The position numbers and the translations under genes are program-made. This document shows positions 33,410 through 42,766 of a DNA stretch of 64,000 nt, in pieces. Positions within the stretch are counted from its first letter, which is position 1; every line of letters begins with the position of its first letter. Location: contig CAVUFN010000010.1 in the NCBI GenBank assembly GCA_963740765.1, forward strand, positions 62,001 through 126,000. The letters are read 5' to 3'. Origin of the DNA: DATLGB01 sp963740765. Lineage in GTDB: Bacteria > Actinomycetota > Thermoleophilia > Solirubrobacterales > Solirubrobacteraceae. Below the pieces are notes generated by a model, which was given only the letters and a program-made list of their open reading frames with translations, did not search any database and was not told the DNA's origin.

Positions 33410-35934
33410 TGCTCACCGTCCAGCTGGACACGCCGATGCCGGACAGCCTCGCCGTGGGCGAGGGCACGTGCCTGTTCGTCGCCGGCTGGTGCGTCGCCGA
33501 CGAGGGGCCCATCGATGCCCTCTCGATCCTGGTCGACGGCGAGCCGCGCCCCGTCGCCGCCTTCGGGATGCCCCGGCTCGACGTCCTCCACGCCCTCGGC
33601 ACCCCGCAGTCCTACCGCTGCGGCTTCTGGGCCTGGGTCGACCTCGACCACGCGCCCGTCACCCTCGGCCTGCGGACACCGTTCGGCGACACCGAGCTCG
33701 CGGTCATCGGTGCGAGCGGCGGGACGGCCCCCTCGGTCGGATCGGCGCGGGTGGCGATCGCGATGGCGACGTACGACCCGCCGCCGGAGCTGTTGCGGGC
33801 GCAGGTGGAGTCGATCCGGGCGCAGACGTTCACGGACTGGGTGTGCGTGATCTCGGACGACTGCTCGGATCCGCGGCGGTTCGCGGCGCTGGAGGAGCTG
33901 GTGGCCCAGGACGAGCGGTTCGTGGTCTCGCGCTCGGAGCGCAACCGGGGCTTCTACGCGAACTTCGAGCGCGCGCTGTCGATGGTGCCGGCGGGGGCGG
34001 AGTTCGTGGCGCTGGCCGACCAGGACGACGTGTGGCACCCGGACAAGCTCGCGACGCTGATGGACGCGCTCGGGCCCGCGCAGCTCGTCTATTCCGACGC
34101 GCGGCTGGTCACTCGCGACGGGGAGGTGGTGAGCGAGACGTACTGGCGCGACCGCGACAACAACCACGCGGACCTGCGCTCGCTGCTGGTCGCCAACAGC
34201 GTGTCCGGGGCGGCGTCGCTGTTCCGGCGCGACCTGCTCGACCTCGCGCTGCCCTTCCCGCCCGCGCAGTTCGCGCACTTCCACGACCACTGGATCGCGC
34301 TGTGCGCGCGCGTGCGCGGGGCGATCGCCTACGTCGACCGGCCGCTGTACGACTACGTCCAGCACGGGCACGCGGTGCTCGGCCATGCGGCCGCGAACCA
34401 GGTGGCGGGGATGGGCGAGCGGCTGCGGTCCCTGCGCGCCGACCCGCGCGACCGCATCCGCCTCTACCGCGGCATCTACTTCGTCGACGTGGCGCGGCTG
34501 ACGCAGGTGGCGCGGATCCTGCTGGCGCGGGAGCCGGCGATGGCCCGCAGCGAGCGCCGGGTGCTGGAGCGCTTCCTCGCCGCCGACCGCTCGCTGCTCG
34601 CAACCGCGCGGCTGTGGCTGGCGGGCGCGCGGGAGTACGCCGGGCGGCCGGAGACGCTGGGGGCCGAGCGCGGCCTCGCCTACGCGTTCGCGTGGCGACG
34701 GGCGCTGGCGCGGTCGGCCCGCGACGTCCCGCAGCGCGTGGGCCGGCTCGACGCCGTCCCCCCGCCCGACCTCGCACCCCGGCCCGGCGCCGTCCGGCCC
34801 GCCGGCCCGGCCCGCGACATGGCCGAGAAGATCGCGCCGCTGACGCTGTCGGTACGCGACGACGCGCCCGCGCGCATCAACCTGCTGATCCCGACCATCG
34901 ACCTCGCGCACCTGTTCGGCGGCTACATCGCCAAGTTCAACCTCGCCCGGCGGTTGGCCGAGCGCGGGCACCGCGTCCGCATCGTGACCGTCGACCCGGT
35001 GCCGCCGCTGCCGCGCGACTGGCGCGAGCAGGTCAGCGCCTACGAGGGACTGGCGGGCGTCTTCGACCGGGTCGAGGTCGCCTTCGGCCGCGAGGCCCCG
35101 CTCGAGGTCTCGCGCGACGACGCCTGGATCGCCACGACGTGGTGGACGGCGCACGTCGCCAACGCCGCCACCGACCGGCGGTTCGTCTACCTCGTGCAGG
35201 AGTACGAGCCGTTCACGTTCCCGGCGGGGACGTGGGGCGCGCTCGCGGAGCAGTCCTACCGCTTCCCGCACCACGCGCTGTACTCGACCGAGCTGCTGCG
35301 GGAGTGGTTCATCGCCCGCGGCCTGGGGGTCGAGGACTCGCTGTCCTTCCAGAACGCGATCACGCCGGTCACCCCCGCGGTCCGGGTCAACCGGCGCCTG
35401 CTCTTCTACGCGCGGCCCGAGCCCCACGCGGCCCGGAACCTGTTCGAGCTGGGGATGCTGGGCCTGCAGGCCGCGGTGGCGGGCGGGACGCTCGACGGCT
35501 GGGCGCTGCGCGGGATCGGGACGACGGCGCTGGGCCGCCGCCTGCCGCTCGGCCGCGGCGCCGAGCTCGAGCTGCTCTCGCGCGCGGCGCAGGGCGACTA
35601 CGGGCGGCTGCTGGCCGAGCACGACGTGGGAGTCGCGCTGATGCACACGCCGCACCCGAGCCTGGTCCCGATCGAGATGGCGTCGGCCGGCATGCTGGCC
35701 GTCACGACGCGGTTCGAGAACAAGACGCCGGCGGCGCTGGCGGCGATCTCCCCGAACATCCTCGCCGCCGAGCCGACGATCGAGGGCGTGGCGGCGGGCA
35801 TCGCCGAGGCGGTGGCGGGCGCCGAGGACCTGGAGCGCCGGCGGGCGGGCGCCGACGTCGCCTGGGCGCGCGACTGGCAGGCCGCCTTCCCGGACGCGTT
35901 GCTGGCGCGCGTGGAGGCCTGGCTCAGCGGCTGA
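33409..35934 (+). CDS. Two-domain glycosyltransferase (GT2 plus WsaF-like GT4)
   Basis: An 841-residue fusion. Residues ~110-340 are a GT2 domain (VAIAMATYDPPPELLRAQVES, SDDCSDPR, ADQDDVWHPDK) paralogous to the enzyme at 30137. Residues ~480-840 resemble WsaF-type rhamnosyltransferases (RINLLIPTIDLAHLFGGYI, YLVQEYEPFTFPAGT, PHPSLVPIEMASAGM). A small N-terminal beta domain precedes both. A bifunctional enzyme adding two sugars is plausible, rhamnose being the family expectation. Start GTG 33409 overlaps the permease stop by one base. The 3' end overlaps the convergent GT39 gene by 11 nt. Confidence 0.88.
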   Translation: MLTVQLDTPMPDSLAVGEGTCLFVAGWCVADEGPIDALSILVDGEPRPVAAFGMPRLDVLHALGTPQSYRCGFWAWVDLDHAPVTLGLRTPFGDTELAVIGASGGTAPSVGSARVAIAMATYDPPPELLRAQVESIRAQTFTDWVCVISDDCSDPRRFAALEELVAQDERFVVSRSERNRGFYANFERALSMVPAGAEFVALADQDDVWHPDKLATLMDALGPAQLVYSDARLVTRDGEVVSETYWRDRDNNHADLRSLLVANSVSGAASLFRRDLLDLALPFPPAQFAHFHDHWIALCARVRGAIAYVDRPLYDYVQHGHAVLGHAAANQVAGMGERLRSLRADPRDRIRLYRGIYFVDVARLTQVARILLAREPAMARSERRVLERFLAADRSLLATARLWLAGAREYAGRPETLGAERGLAYAFAWRRALARSARDVPQRVGRLDAVPPPDLAPRPGAVRPAGPARDMAEKIAPLTLSVRDDAPARINLLIPTIDLAHLFGGYIAKFNLARRLAERGHRVRIVTVDPVPPLPRDWREQVSAYEGLAGVFDRVEVAFGREAPLEVSRDDAWIATTWWTAHVANAATDRRFVYLVQEYEPFTFPAGTWGALAEQSYRFPHHALYSTELLREWFIARGLGVEDSLSFQNAITPVTPAVRVNRRLLFYARPEPHAARNLFELGMLGLQAAVAGGTLDGWALRGIGTTALGRRLPLGRGAELELLSRAAQGDYGRLLAEHDVGVALMHTPHPSLVPIEMASAGMLAVTTRFENKTPAALAAISPNILAAEPTIEGVAAGIAEAVAGAEDLERRRAGADVAWARDWQAAFPDALLARVEAWLSG

Positions 35935-37429
35935 ACAGCAGGGCGTCGCTGCGCCCGAACGTCGACGCGACCGTGGTCTGGGAGACCAGCGCGAAGTCCT
36001 CGGACAGGCCGAGCTGACGCAGGAACGGCACCGGGTCGCTCGTCGCGCCGAACGCGGCCGACTCCACGAAGGCGACGAAGATGCGCCCATCCGGGCCCGC
36101 CTCCCGCACGGCGCGGGCGACGGCCTCCTGCGGCGTCGCGGCGGGCTGGTCACGGAACTGGTTCTCGCGATCCTCGGGGACGCCGAAGCGGACGATGCGG
36201 ACGCGCTCGTCGAGCACGAGGTCGAGCGGCGTGAGCGGCCCGGGCGTGCCGAACGCGGCGCCGCTGGCGTCGATCACGACGTCGTCGGGACCCGCCTGGC
36301 GCTCGATCAGATCCCGTGACGGGCCGATGTCCGGGCCGGCGTAGGCCGGCGTCGCCGTTTTGATGCCGCCGACCGCGATGCCCGCGACCAGCAGCCCGGC
36401 CGCGACGGGACGCAGGCGCGGGGCCGCGGCCTGGGTCAGCGCGCCCGCGAGCAGCGCCAGCCCCGGAGTCGAGGACGCGAGGACGTTGGTGGTGAAGCTG
36501 GGATCGGCGAGCAGGCTCTCCAGCAACGCGCCGAGGGGGGCGGCGACGGCGAGCGCGATGACGAGGGCGAGGCGGCTCGGCGGCCGGCCCGGGCGCAGCC
36601 CGCTGGCGGCGGCGGCGAGGCCGAGGGCGATCAGCACCAGCCCGACGGGTCCCGGCAGGTCGTGCAGGATCGACGAGCCGTTGGTGTGGCCGATCGCCCA
36701 GTGGCCGAGGTCCTGTACGACGCCCTTCGGCGAGAAGTCGACCAGCAGCGCCGCCAGGCGGGTGTCCGGCGAGCCGAAGTCGTTCGCCAGGCCGGTGAGC
36801 GCCCAGGGGACGAACAGGAGCGCCGCGCCGGCGCCGGCCAGGGTCGCGGGGACGCGGGCGCGCGGCTCGGCGATCAGCAGCCAGGCGTACAGCGCGGCGA
36901 GCGCGAAGATGGCCGTGTAGTGCGTGTACATGCCCGCCGCGGCGGCGAGGCCGAAGGCGACCCACCAGCGGCGGCGGCCGGTGTCCAGCGCCACCAGCGC
37001 GCACAGGGCGGCCACGGCGCTGAGCAGGACGACGAGGCTGTACGCGCGCGACAGCGCCGACACGAAGACGGTGAAGGGGGAGAACGCGATCAGCGCGGCG
37101 CCGACGAGGCCTGCGTTGCGACCGACCGTGCGCACGCCGAGCGCATAGACAGCGGGGATCGCGAGCAGCCCGAAGAGCAGCGGCGCCGCCCGCATGAGGA
37201 AGACACCGTCCCCGAAGCGCGTCGCCAGCCACGTCACCGCGAACGACAGCGGCGGCGTCAGCTCCATCTTGTCGGTGATGATCTCGAGCATCCCGCCGAA
37301 GCTCCGCTGGGTGACCCAGTAGGTCGAGGCCTCGTCGGCGTAGAGGGACTGCCGCGCGGTGAGGAGGCGCAGCACGAGGCCGGCGCCGGCGAGCGCGACC
37401 AGCGGGAGGACGGTGCGCGCGCGGGTCAG
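35924..37429 (-). CDS. GT39-like membrane glycosyltransferase
   Basis: A ~501-residue protein with about eleven helices. The first periplasmic loop has LYADEASTYWVTQRSFGGML, with the acidic ADE motif expected for GT39/ArnT-like transferases using polyprenyl-phosphate sugars. The canonical GTG at 37375 would cut the first helix. In-frame sequence continues upstream through VLPLVALAGAGL to a CTG at 37429 forming a CTGA overlap with the previous stop, like the ATGA/GTGA overlaps of neighbours. CTG initiation is therefore inferred. Last gene of a three-gene operon. Confidence 0.8.
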   Translation of the reverse strand: MTRARTVLPLVALAGAGLVLRLLTARQSLYADEASTYWVTQRSFGGMLEIITDKMELTPPLSFAVTWLATRFGDGVFLMRAAPLLFGLLAIPAVYALGVRTVGRNAGLVGAALIAFSPFTVFVSALSRAYSLVVLLSAVAALCALVALDTGRRRWWVAFGLAAAAGMYTHYTAIFALAALYAWLLIAEPRARVPATLAGAGAALLFVPWALTGLANDFGSPDTRLAALLVDFSPKGVVQDLGHWAIGHTNGSSILHDLPGPVGLVLIALGLAAAASGLRPGRPPSRLALVIALAVAAPLGALLESLLADPSFTTNVLASSTPGLALLAGALTQAAAPRLRPVAAGLLVAGIAVGGIKTATPAYAGPDIGPSRDLIERQAGPDDVVIDASGAAFGTPGPLTPLDLVLDERVRIVRFGVPEDRENQFRDQPAATPQEAVARAVREAGPDGRIFVAFVESAAFGATSDPVPFLRQLGLSEDFALVSQTTVASTFGRSDALLFSR

Positions 37430-37806
37430 GGCTCGGGGACGGTCGGCACGAGGCGGTCGAACCGCGCCGCCGCGCGTTTGGCCAGCGCCGGGTCGCTGTC
37501 GGCGAAGACGAGCTCGATCGTGCCCCAGGCGCGCGCGTTCTCGGGCTCGCGGTCGACGATGTCCAGGAGGATCCGCCTCGCCCGCGGCAGGTCGTCCTGG
37601 GCGACGGCGAGGCGGGCGCGGGCGATGTCGAGGTCGGCGTCGGGGTTGAGCGTCCCCGCGTGGTCGAGCAGCGTGGCGGTGCGGGCATCCGCGTGGCCGG
37701 CGTCGAGCCGCTCGGTCGCGGCCTTCGTGTTGGCGGCCTGCCAGACGCCGACGCCGAAGAACGCCGCCACGAGGAGCGCGACGACGACGCCCGCGGCGCG
37801 GGTCAT
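37426..37806 (-). CDS. Membrane-anchored TPR-like small protein
   Basis: A 126-residue protein with an N-terminal helix (~5-25) and a helical repeat region resembling one or two TPR units (DADLDIARARLAVAQDDLPRA, then DREPENARAWGTIELVF). It probably scaffolds proteins at the membrane. It overlaps the upstream gene by 4 nt (ATGA) and lies between a Pro/Thr-rich membrane protein and the GT39 gene. Confidence 0.7.
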   Translation of the reverse strand: MTRAAGVVVALLVAAFFGVGVWQAANTKAATERLDAGHADARTATLLDHAGTLNPDADLDIARARLAVAQDDLPRARRILLDIVDREPENARAWGTIELVFADSDPALAKRAAARFDRLVPTVPEP

Positions 37807-38300
37807 CGCGGCTCGGCTTCGGGGGTGCCGGCGGCGCGGTTGCGGCGCAGGACCAGGATTGCCCCGCCGGCCACGAGCGCGACGACGATCACGACGATCC
37901 CGATGGTCGTGCCACCCGAGTCACCGCCGCCGGAGCCGCCCGCGGCGGGCTGGGCCGACGCTTCTGGCGCCGGGCTGGCCGTCGCCTCGGCTGCCGCCCT
38001 GGCCTTGGCGCGCTCGAGGGCGGCGTCGTGCCGCTGGGTCGCCTGGCGGTGCTGCTTGCGGGCGGCCTCGCGCGCCTTGGCCTCCTGTGCCGCGACCACA
38101 GCCGGATCGACAGTGGGGGCGGCGGTCGGCACCGTCGTGGGGACGGCGGTGGGCGCGCTCGACGGCGCCGACGGCGCGGCGGTGGCCGTCTCGCGGCCGC
38201 CGAACGGGTCCTCGTACTGGTCGTCTCCGGCGCTCTGGGCCAGCGCCGTCGGCGCCAGGACCAGGCACGCGACGACGGTCAGCAGTGCGCGGCGAAGCAT
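37803..38300 (-). CDS. Secreted Pro/Thr/Ala-rich protein with C-terminal helix
   Basis: A 165-residue protein with signal peptide (MLRRALLTVVACLVLAPTALA). A low-complexity APSAPSSAPTAVPT stretch and a charged Ala/Arg helix (~70-110) follow. A Gly/Ser linker precedes a single membrane helix (~133-151) with a basic tail. This is the layout of a cell-wall-spanning anchored protein; function unknown. ATG 38300 lies 7 nt after minus TACAGT and starts the operon leading to the GT39 gene. Confidence 0.7.
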   Translation of the reverse strand: MLRRALLTVVACLVLAPTALAQSAGDDQYEDPFGGRETATAAPSAPSSAPTAVPTTVPTAAPTVDPAVVAAQEAKAREAARKQHRQATQRHDAALERAKARAAAEATASPAPEASAQPAAGGSGGGDSGGTTIGIVVIVVALVAGGAILVLRRNRAAGTPEAEPR

Positions 38301-38305
38301 CCGCG

Positions 38306-39112
38306 TCACTGTAATTGGCCCCGCAGCTGGGCCCGGGCGCGCGCCCGATCCTGCCCGCCGAGGGCTCGCGTGGCGAAGGTCAGCGTCTGGGTGACCTCGT
38401 CGAGCGCCGCCGCTTTGCGGCCGCGGTGGTGCCGGACGACCTCGCGCCGGCTGCGAGCGCGGGCCGCGTGCGGCTCGCCCGTGCTGTGGGAGCCGGTGTG
38501 GATGACCGTGACGGCGGGGTGGAAGACGGTGGGGACGCCGAGGGCGCGGGCGCGCAGGCACAGGTCCATGTCCTCGTAGTGCAGGTGGATGCGGGGGTCG
38601 AACGGGCCGAGCGAGCGCAGGAGGTCGGTGCGGGCGACCACCGCTGCCGCGACCGCCCATCCCACGGTGCGGGGGACCGGTGACCGCCACGGCTCGAGCC
38701 GGCGCGGAGCGGGGAGGAGCGCCGGGACCAGGGCGCGCAGCGTGCCCGGCAGGGGGTGAACGGAGCGCTCCTGCGTGCCGTCGGGGCGGACGAGCTTCGG
38801 GACGAGGAGCGCGTCGTGGTCGCGGGCGAGCGTGGCCAGCGTGGCGAGACCCGCGTCGCGGAGCTCCGTATCGGGGTTCAGGAGGATCGTCACCGGCTCG
38901 GTGACGTGCTCGAGCCCGGCGTTGTTGGCGGCGCCGAAGCCGGGGTTGTCCCGCGCGTCGACGCCGACGTCGGCGAGCGCCGCGCCACCGTCGTCCGCGG
39001 CGGTGTCGACGGCGATCACGCGGGCGTGGGGGAGGTAGCGGTCGAGGGACGCGCGCAGGACGGCGAACTCAGCCGCCGACCTGTGCAGGACGGTGAGGAC
39101 GGCCAGGGTCAT
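38306..39112 (-). CDS. Glycosyltransferase family 2 (rhamnosyltransferase-like)
   Basis: A 268-residue GT2 enzyme with AVLTVLHRSAAEF, DNPGFGAANNAGLE, ILLNPDTELR (nucleotide/metal site) and FDPRIHLHYEDMDLCLRARALG, typical of WbbL-like rhamnosyltransferases. The same frame is open upstream into the damaged GT4 gene, so a read-through fusion is also encoded. ATG 39112 is preferred because the GT4 stop would overlap it (ATGA) if the frame upstream were intact. Confidence 0.82.
   Translation of the reverse strand: MTLAVLTVLHRSAAEFAVLRASLDRYLPHARVIAVDTAADDGGAALADVGVDARDNPGFGAANNAGLEHVTEPVTILLNPDTELRDAGLATLATLARDHDALLVPKLVRPDGTQERSVHPLPGTLRALVPALLPAPRRLEPWRSPVPRTVGWAVAAAVVARTDLLRSLGPFDPRIHLHYEDMDLCLRARALGVPTVFHPAVTVIHTGSHSTGEPHAARARSRREVVRHHRGRKAAALDEVTQTLTFATRALGGQDRARARAQLRGQLQ
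38308..38313 (-). promoter_or_regulatory. -10 box TACAGT overlapping the end of a GT2 gene
   Basis: Minus TACAGT (38313-38308), 7 nt before ATG 38300. It covers the final codons and first stop base of the upstream gene. Confidence 0.55.
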
Positions 39113-40018
39113 GCCGCCGCTTCCTTCAGAGCATTGAGGGTGATGTGGGCCGCCTCGTCCCAGGTGGACTCGAGTGGCGCGAGCGTGTGCGGGTGCTTGG
39201 TGAGCGCGCATGGCGTCCGCGAGGGCCTGCGGGTCGTCGACCGGGACGTAGGTCGCTCGTCCCTGCGTCGCCTCGCGCACCTCCGGCAGGTCGGTGACGA
39301 TGGCGGGGGTTCCGTGCGCGAGCGCCTCGACGGCGGGCAGGCCGAAGCCTTCGAGCCGGGAGGGTTGGATCAGCGCGAGGGCGCCCGCGTAGAGCTGCGA
39401 GAGCTGTTGGTCGTCGACGCCGGTGCGGACCTCGAGGCCGGGCGTGGGCACACGGCCGCCGCCGACCGCGATCACCCTTGATCCCCCGAGTCGCGCCGCT
39501 TCGACGAGCAGGTCGATGCCCTTGCGGGGCTCGAAGGCACCGACGAAGAGGAAGTACGGATCGTCGGTGTCGACCGCTCTCGGAGTGAGGGGGACGGCGG
39601 GTGCGAGTGGCGTCACCCTCACCTTCTCCGGCTCGAGTCCCCAGGCCTCGATCACGTCGCGCCGGCCGGCCTCCGTCGTGGTGAGCACGATCGCCGCTCG
39701 CCGGGCGAGGTGCCGCGGCCGCGCGATCCGGTGCCACAGGTGCTCGTAGCGGGTGAAGTCCTGCGGGCGCCGCTCCCAGGACCGGTCCTGGACGGTCAAC
39801 ACGAGTGGCCCGCCGAGCGCGACCGGCGCCGGCGCGGGCATCCAGATGACGTCGCCCGCCAGCCTGCGCCGGCGGGCGACGTCGGCGCGCGTTCGGTGCA
39901 CGACGTCCCACTCGACGTCCGGGTCCAGCGGGCGCATCGCTGCGAGCATCGCGGCGAGGTAGTGCGAGACGCCGCGCTGCTCGCGGGTGAGCGACCGTCC
40001 GTCGACTGCGATCCTCAC
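39109..40018 (-). pseudogene. Glycosyltransferase family 4, frameshifted near its 3' end
   Basis: The first ~268 codons encode a normal GT4 (RSLTREQRGVSHYLAAML, VGAFEPRKGIDLLVEA, RLEGFGLPAVEALAHG). At about 39202-39210 (a GCGCGC run) the frame changes. The expected C-terminal helix (STWDEAAHITLNALKE) continues in another frame to a TGA at 39109 that overlaps the next ATG. Without correction the frame runs on into the GT2 gene as a 570-residue fusion. This is either a real mutation or a sequencing slip. GTG 40018 is 5 bp from the divergent gene. Confidence 0.7.
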
Positions 40019-40023
40019 GGGCG

Positions 40024-40995
40024 ATGCCCCGACCCGTCGTCATCAATGCCCGCGCCGCGGCGCGGGCCGAGCTCGGCGGGGTGGAGCGGTGGGCGCGCGA
40101 GCTGGTGGCGCGGCTGCCGGCGCTGCGGCCCGGCGGCTACGAGGTCGCGACCCCGCCGCCGGCCTTCACCCACGGGGCCGGCCACGCGTGGGAGCAGGCG
40201 GTGCTCCCGGTCCGTGCGCGCGGGCGGCGGCTGCTGTGCCCGGCCAACCTCGCGCCGCTCGCCCATCCGGACACGACCGTGGTCATCCACGACGCGGCGG
40301 CGCTGCGCAACCCCGGGTGGTACAGCCCGCGCTACGTCGCCTGGCAGCGGCGGATCCTGCCGGCGGTGGCGAGACGGGCGCGGCACGTGGTGACCGTATC
40401 CGAGTTCTCGAAGGCCGAGATCGTGGCGCTGCTAGGCATCGACGCGGACAAGGTGACCGTTATCGCGGGGGGCGTTGGGGAGGCGTTCGTGCCCGACGCG
40501 CCCCGCCCCGCCATCGCGCCGTCCGGCCCGTACATCCTCGCCGTGGCGTCGGCCACCGCGCGCAAGAACCTCGCCGCGCTGGCGCCGCTGGCCGACCACG
40601 TCGAGGTCGTCGTCGCCGGTGGCGGGCGCCCGCAGTTCGCTTCCGAGCCCGGGCTGGAGCGCCTGAACCGGTTGGGCCACGTCGACGACGCCGACCTGCC
40701 CGGGCTCTATGCGAGCGCTTCTTGTGTCGTCGTGCCCTCCAAGCACGAGGGGTTCGGATTGATCGCCCTGGAGGCGATGGCGTGTGGTGTGCCGGTGGTG
40801 GCCGCTCGTGCCGGAGCGCTGCCTGAGACCGTCGGGGACGCCGGGCTGGTGGTCGACGATGTCGTGCCGGCCGTGTTGGAGGTCCTCGGCGATGAGGGGA
40901 TGCGGGCTCGGTTGCGGGTGGCGGGACTGGCTCGGGCTGGGGCGTTCACCTGGGATGCCACTGCGCGGGCGGTCGACGCACTCCTGGCGAATTAG
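40024..40995 (+). CDS. Glycosyltransferase family 4
   Basis: A 323-residue GT-B enzyme. It is a compact relative of the divergent GT4, with RAAARAELGGVERWARELV, ILAVASATARKNLAAL, and the donor site PSKHEGFGLIALEAMACGVPV. It probably acts in the same polysaccharide pathway. Only 5 bp separate its ATG from the start of the divergent gene, so each promoter must lie inside the other coding region. Its 3' end overlaps the convergent propeller gene by 50 nt. Confidence 0.88.
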   Translation: MPRPVVINARAAARAELGGVERWARELVARLPALRPGGYEVATPPPAFTHGAGHAWEQAVLPVRARGRRLLCPANLAPLAHPDTTVVIHDAAALRNPGWYSPRYVAWQRRILPAVARRARHVVTVSEFSKAEIVALLGIDADKVTVIAGGVGEAFVPDAPRPAIAPSGPYILAVASATARKNLAALAPLADHVEVVVAGGGRPQFASEPGLERLNRLGHVDDADLPGLYASASCVVVPSKHEGFGLIALEAMACGVPVVAARAGALPETVGDAGLVVDDVVPAVLEVLGDEGMRARLRVAGLARAGAFTWDATARAVDALLAN

Positions 40996-42766
40996 GCATC
41001 CAGGAGATGCCGAAAGCGCCATTGGCGCTGGTGGTGGCGGCGGGGAGGCGGATGCGGCGGGCGCCGCAGCGGCGGTCGATCGCGTTGGCGACGCCGAAGC
41101 CCTGGCGGCTGGCGCGGCGGAGGCAGGTGAAGACGCGGTCGGAGCGCTTGAGGCGGGCCGGGATGCGAACGGTGAAGCGCGCGATGCCGCTGGAGGCGGA
41201 CGTGCCGGCGCCGAGGCGCTGGGCGACGCGAGCGCGGCGCCTGAGGCGGTAGACGCCGACGCGGCCGCCCGCGCGGCGCAGCCCGTCCGCGGCGGCGACC
41301 CGCAGCGTGGCGCGCACGACGCGCTTGCGGGCGGTGCGCTTGTAGAGGACGCGCAGCGCCGGCTGGGCGTAGACGTCGGTGGGCGGATAGACGACGCCGT
41401 CGGCGGCGAGCCGGAGGCGCGTGTTGCGCCGGACGGGCGTCGTGAAGGAGAAGCCCGAGCGGCCGGCGATGGTGAAGCCGGCCGGGACGTAGGTGCCCTC
41501 GAAGGGGTACGGGTCGGCCTGCAGGGCGACCGCGCGCGGGCCGACGAGGCCGTGGCCGCCCGAGCTGACCTTGCCGCTGACGACCGTGTCCGACCCGGCG
41601 ACGACGACGTTGCGCGGCAGCGTCGCCTCCACGCCGAGCGGGCCCGGCGGCGCGTTGACCAGCCCGGCCAGGCCGCCCGGGATCGGCACGACGAGGATGC
41701 CCGGGCCGGCCGCGACCGCGGAGGTCGTGGCCGGTGTCAACGCGCCGTCGCTCGGCAGGAAGCCCGACCACTGCTCCACGCCCGTCGCCGGGGCCAGGGC
41801 GCTCAGGTACAGCCCCTCGGCACCGCCCGTGTCCACCAGCTGGAAGACCGAGTCGTCGACCACCGCCGGGCGGACCGCCAACCGGCCGGGCAGCGGCGGC
41901 CGCCACGTCCAGCGCAGCGCGAACGTCCCCGCGTCCCCGGCGGCCAGCGCCGCGGCGGGCGTCGCGATCGGGTTGCCGAACAGCACGCCGCCGCCCGCCG
42001 TCGCGGGGGAGGGGCCGGGCGACAGGCGGCTGCCGTCGGAGGCGAGGTAGAGCGGGCCGTCCTCGGCCCAGACGAAGGCGCCGGCCAGCAGCGTCCTCAG
42101 ACCGGTGTCGGAGGGGCATGAGCCCGCCGTCCACAGCGGCAGCCCGGTGAGCGGCATCAGCGCGGCGGCGCGGCAGGTGCCGGCCACGTAGACGCGCGTG
42201 CCGTCAACGGCGGGCCGGGCGCCGGCGATCCCCGTGGACGCCTGCCACTGGACCAGGCCCGTCCCCGGGTCGCGCGCCACGACCTGGCCGGAGGCGGTGC
42301 CGACGTACAAGCGGCTGCCCGCCAGCACCGGCCCGGTCGCCGCCACGCCCGGTGAGCTCCACAGCACGTGCCCGTCGGCCAGGGACAGCGCCGCGACGCC
42401 GGTCGGCAGCGCCAGGATCACCCGCGCGCCGTCCGCGGCGAGCTCCGCCGGCCCGCCCGTCAGCGGGGCCGACCACAGCTGCGTACCGGTGGCCGCGTCC
42501 AGCGCCAGCACGGCGTCAGCGGTCTGGACGATCACGCGGCCCGTGGTCACGAGCGGCGCGGAGACCGGGTCGGCGGCGACCTGCCAGGCGAGGTCCAGCG
42601 GCGGGCGCAGGCCGGTGCCCGCCCACAGGTTGCGGTGCGCGGCGTCCCCGCCGAGCGTCGTGGTGTCAGCCGACTGCGCCCGCGCCGTGGCGGCGCAGGC
42701 GAGAACTAGCGCACAGGCCGCGTAAGCGCCTTGACGAACTCTTCGAGCTGCTTGGTGGTCCAACAT
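40946..42766 (-). CDS. Secreted PQQ-like beta-propeller protein
   Basis: A 606-residue exported protein. A signal-like segment (AYAACALVLACAATARAQS) ends near residue 31. Repeated blades follow with the tryptophan-docking pattern, for example VLALDAATGTQLWSAPL and VVARDPGTGLVQWQAST, to ~residue 360. The C-terminal ~240 residues are beta-rich and very basic, perhaps a polysaccharide- or wall-binding part. No catalytic residues are recognised; a scaffolding role like BamB is possible. It starts inside the upstream VWA gene (61-nt overlap), so it is probably in that operon. Confidence 0.78.
   Translation of the reverse strand: MLDHQAARRVRQGAYAACALVLACAATARAQSADTTTLGGDAAHRNLWAGTGLRPPLDLAWQVAADPVSAPLVTTGRVIVQTADAVLALDAATGTQLWSAPLTGGPAELAADGARVILALPTGVAALSLADGHVLWSSPGVAATGPVLAGSRLYVGTASGQVVARDPGTGLVQWQASTGIAGARPAVDGTRVYVAGTCRAAALMPLTGLPLWTAGSCPSDTGLRTLLAGAFVWAEDGPLYLASDGSRLSPGPSPATAGGGVLFGNPIATPAAALAAGDAGTFALRWTWRPPLPGRLAVRPAVVDDSVFQLVDTGGAEGLYLSALAPATGVEQWSGFLPSDGALTPATTSAVAAGPGILVVPIPGGLAGLVNAPPGPLGVEATLPRNVVVAGSDTVVSGKVSSGGHGLVGPRAVALQADPYPFEGTYVPAGFTIAGRSGFSFTTPVRRNTRLRLAADGVVYPPTDVYAQPALRVLYKRTARKRVVRATLRVAAADGLRRAGGRVGVYRLRRRARVAQRLGAGTSASSGIARFTVRIPARLKRSDRVFTCLRRASRQGFGVANAIDRRCGARRIRLPAATTSANGAFGISWMPNSPGVRRPPAQWHPR

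Noticed and set aside
39776..39791. 16-bp perfect palindrome CCAGGACCGGTCCTGG
   Set aside because: It lies in conserved GT4 coding sequence (QDRSW region), so codon choice explains it adequately.
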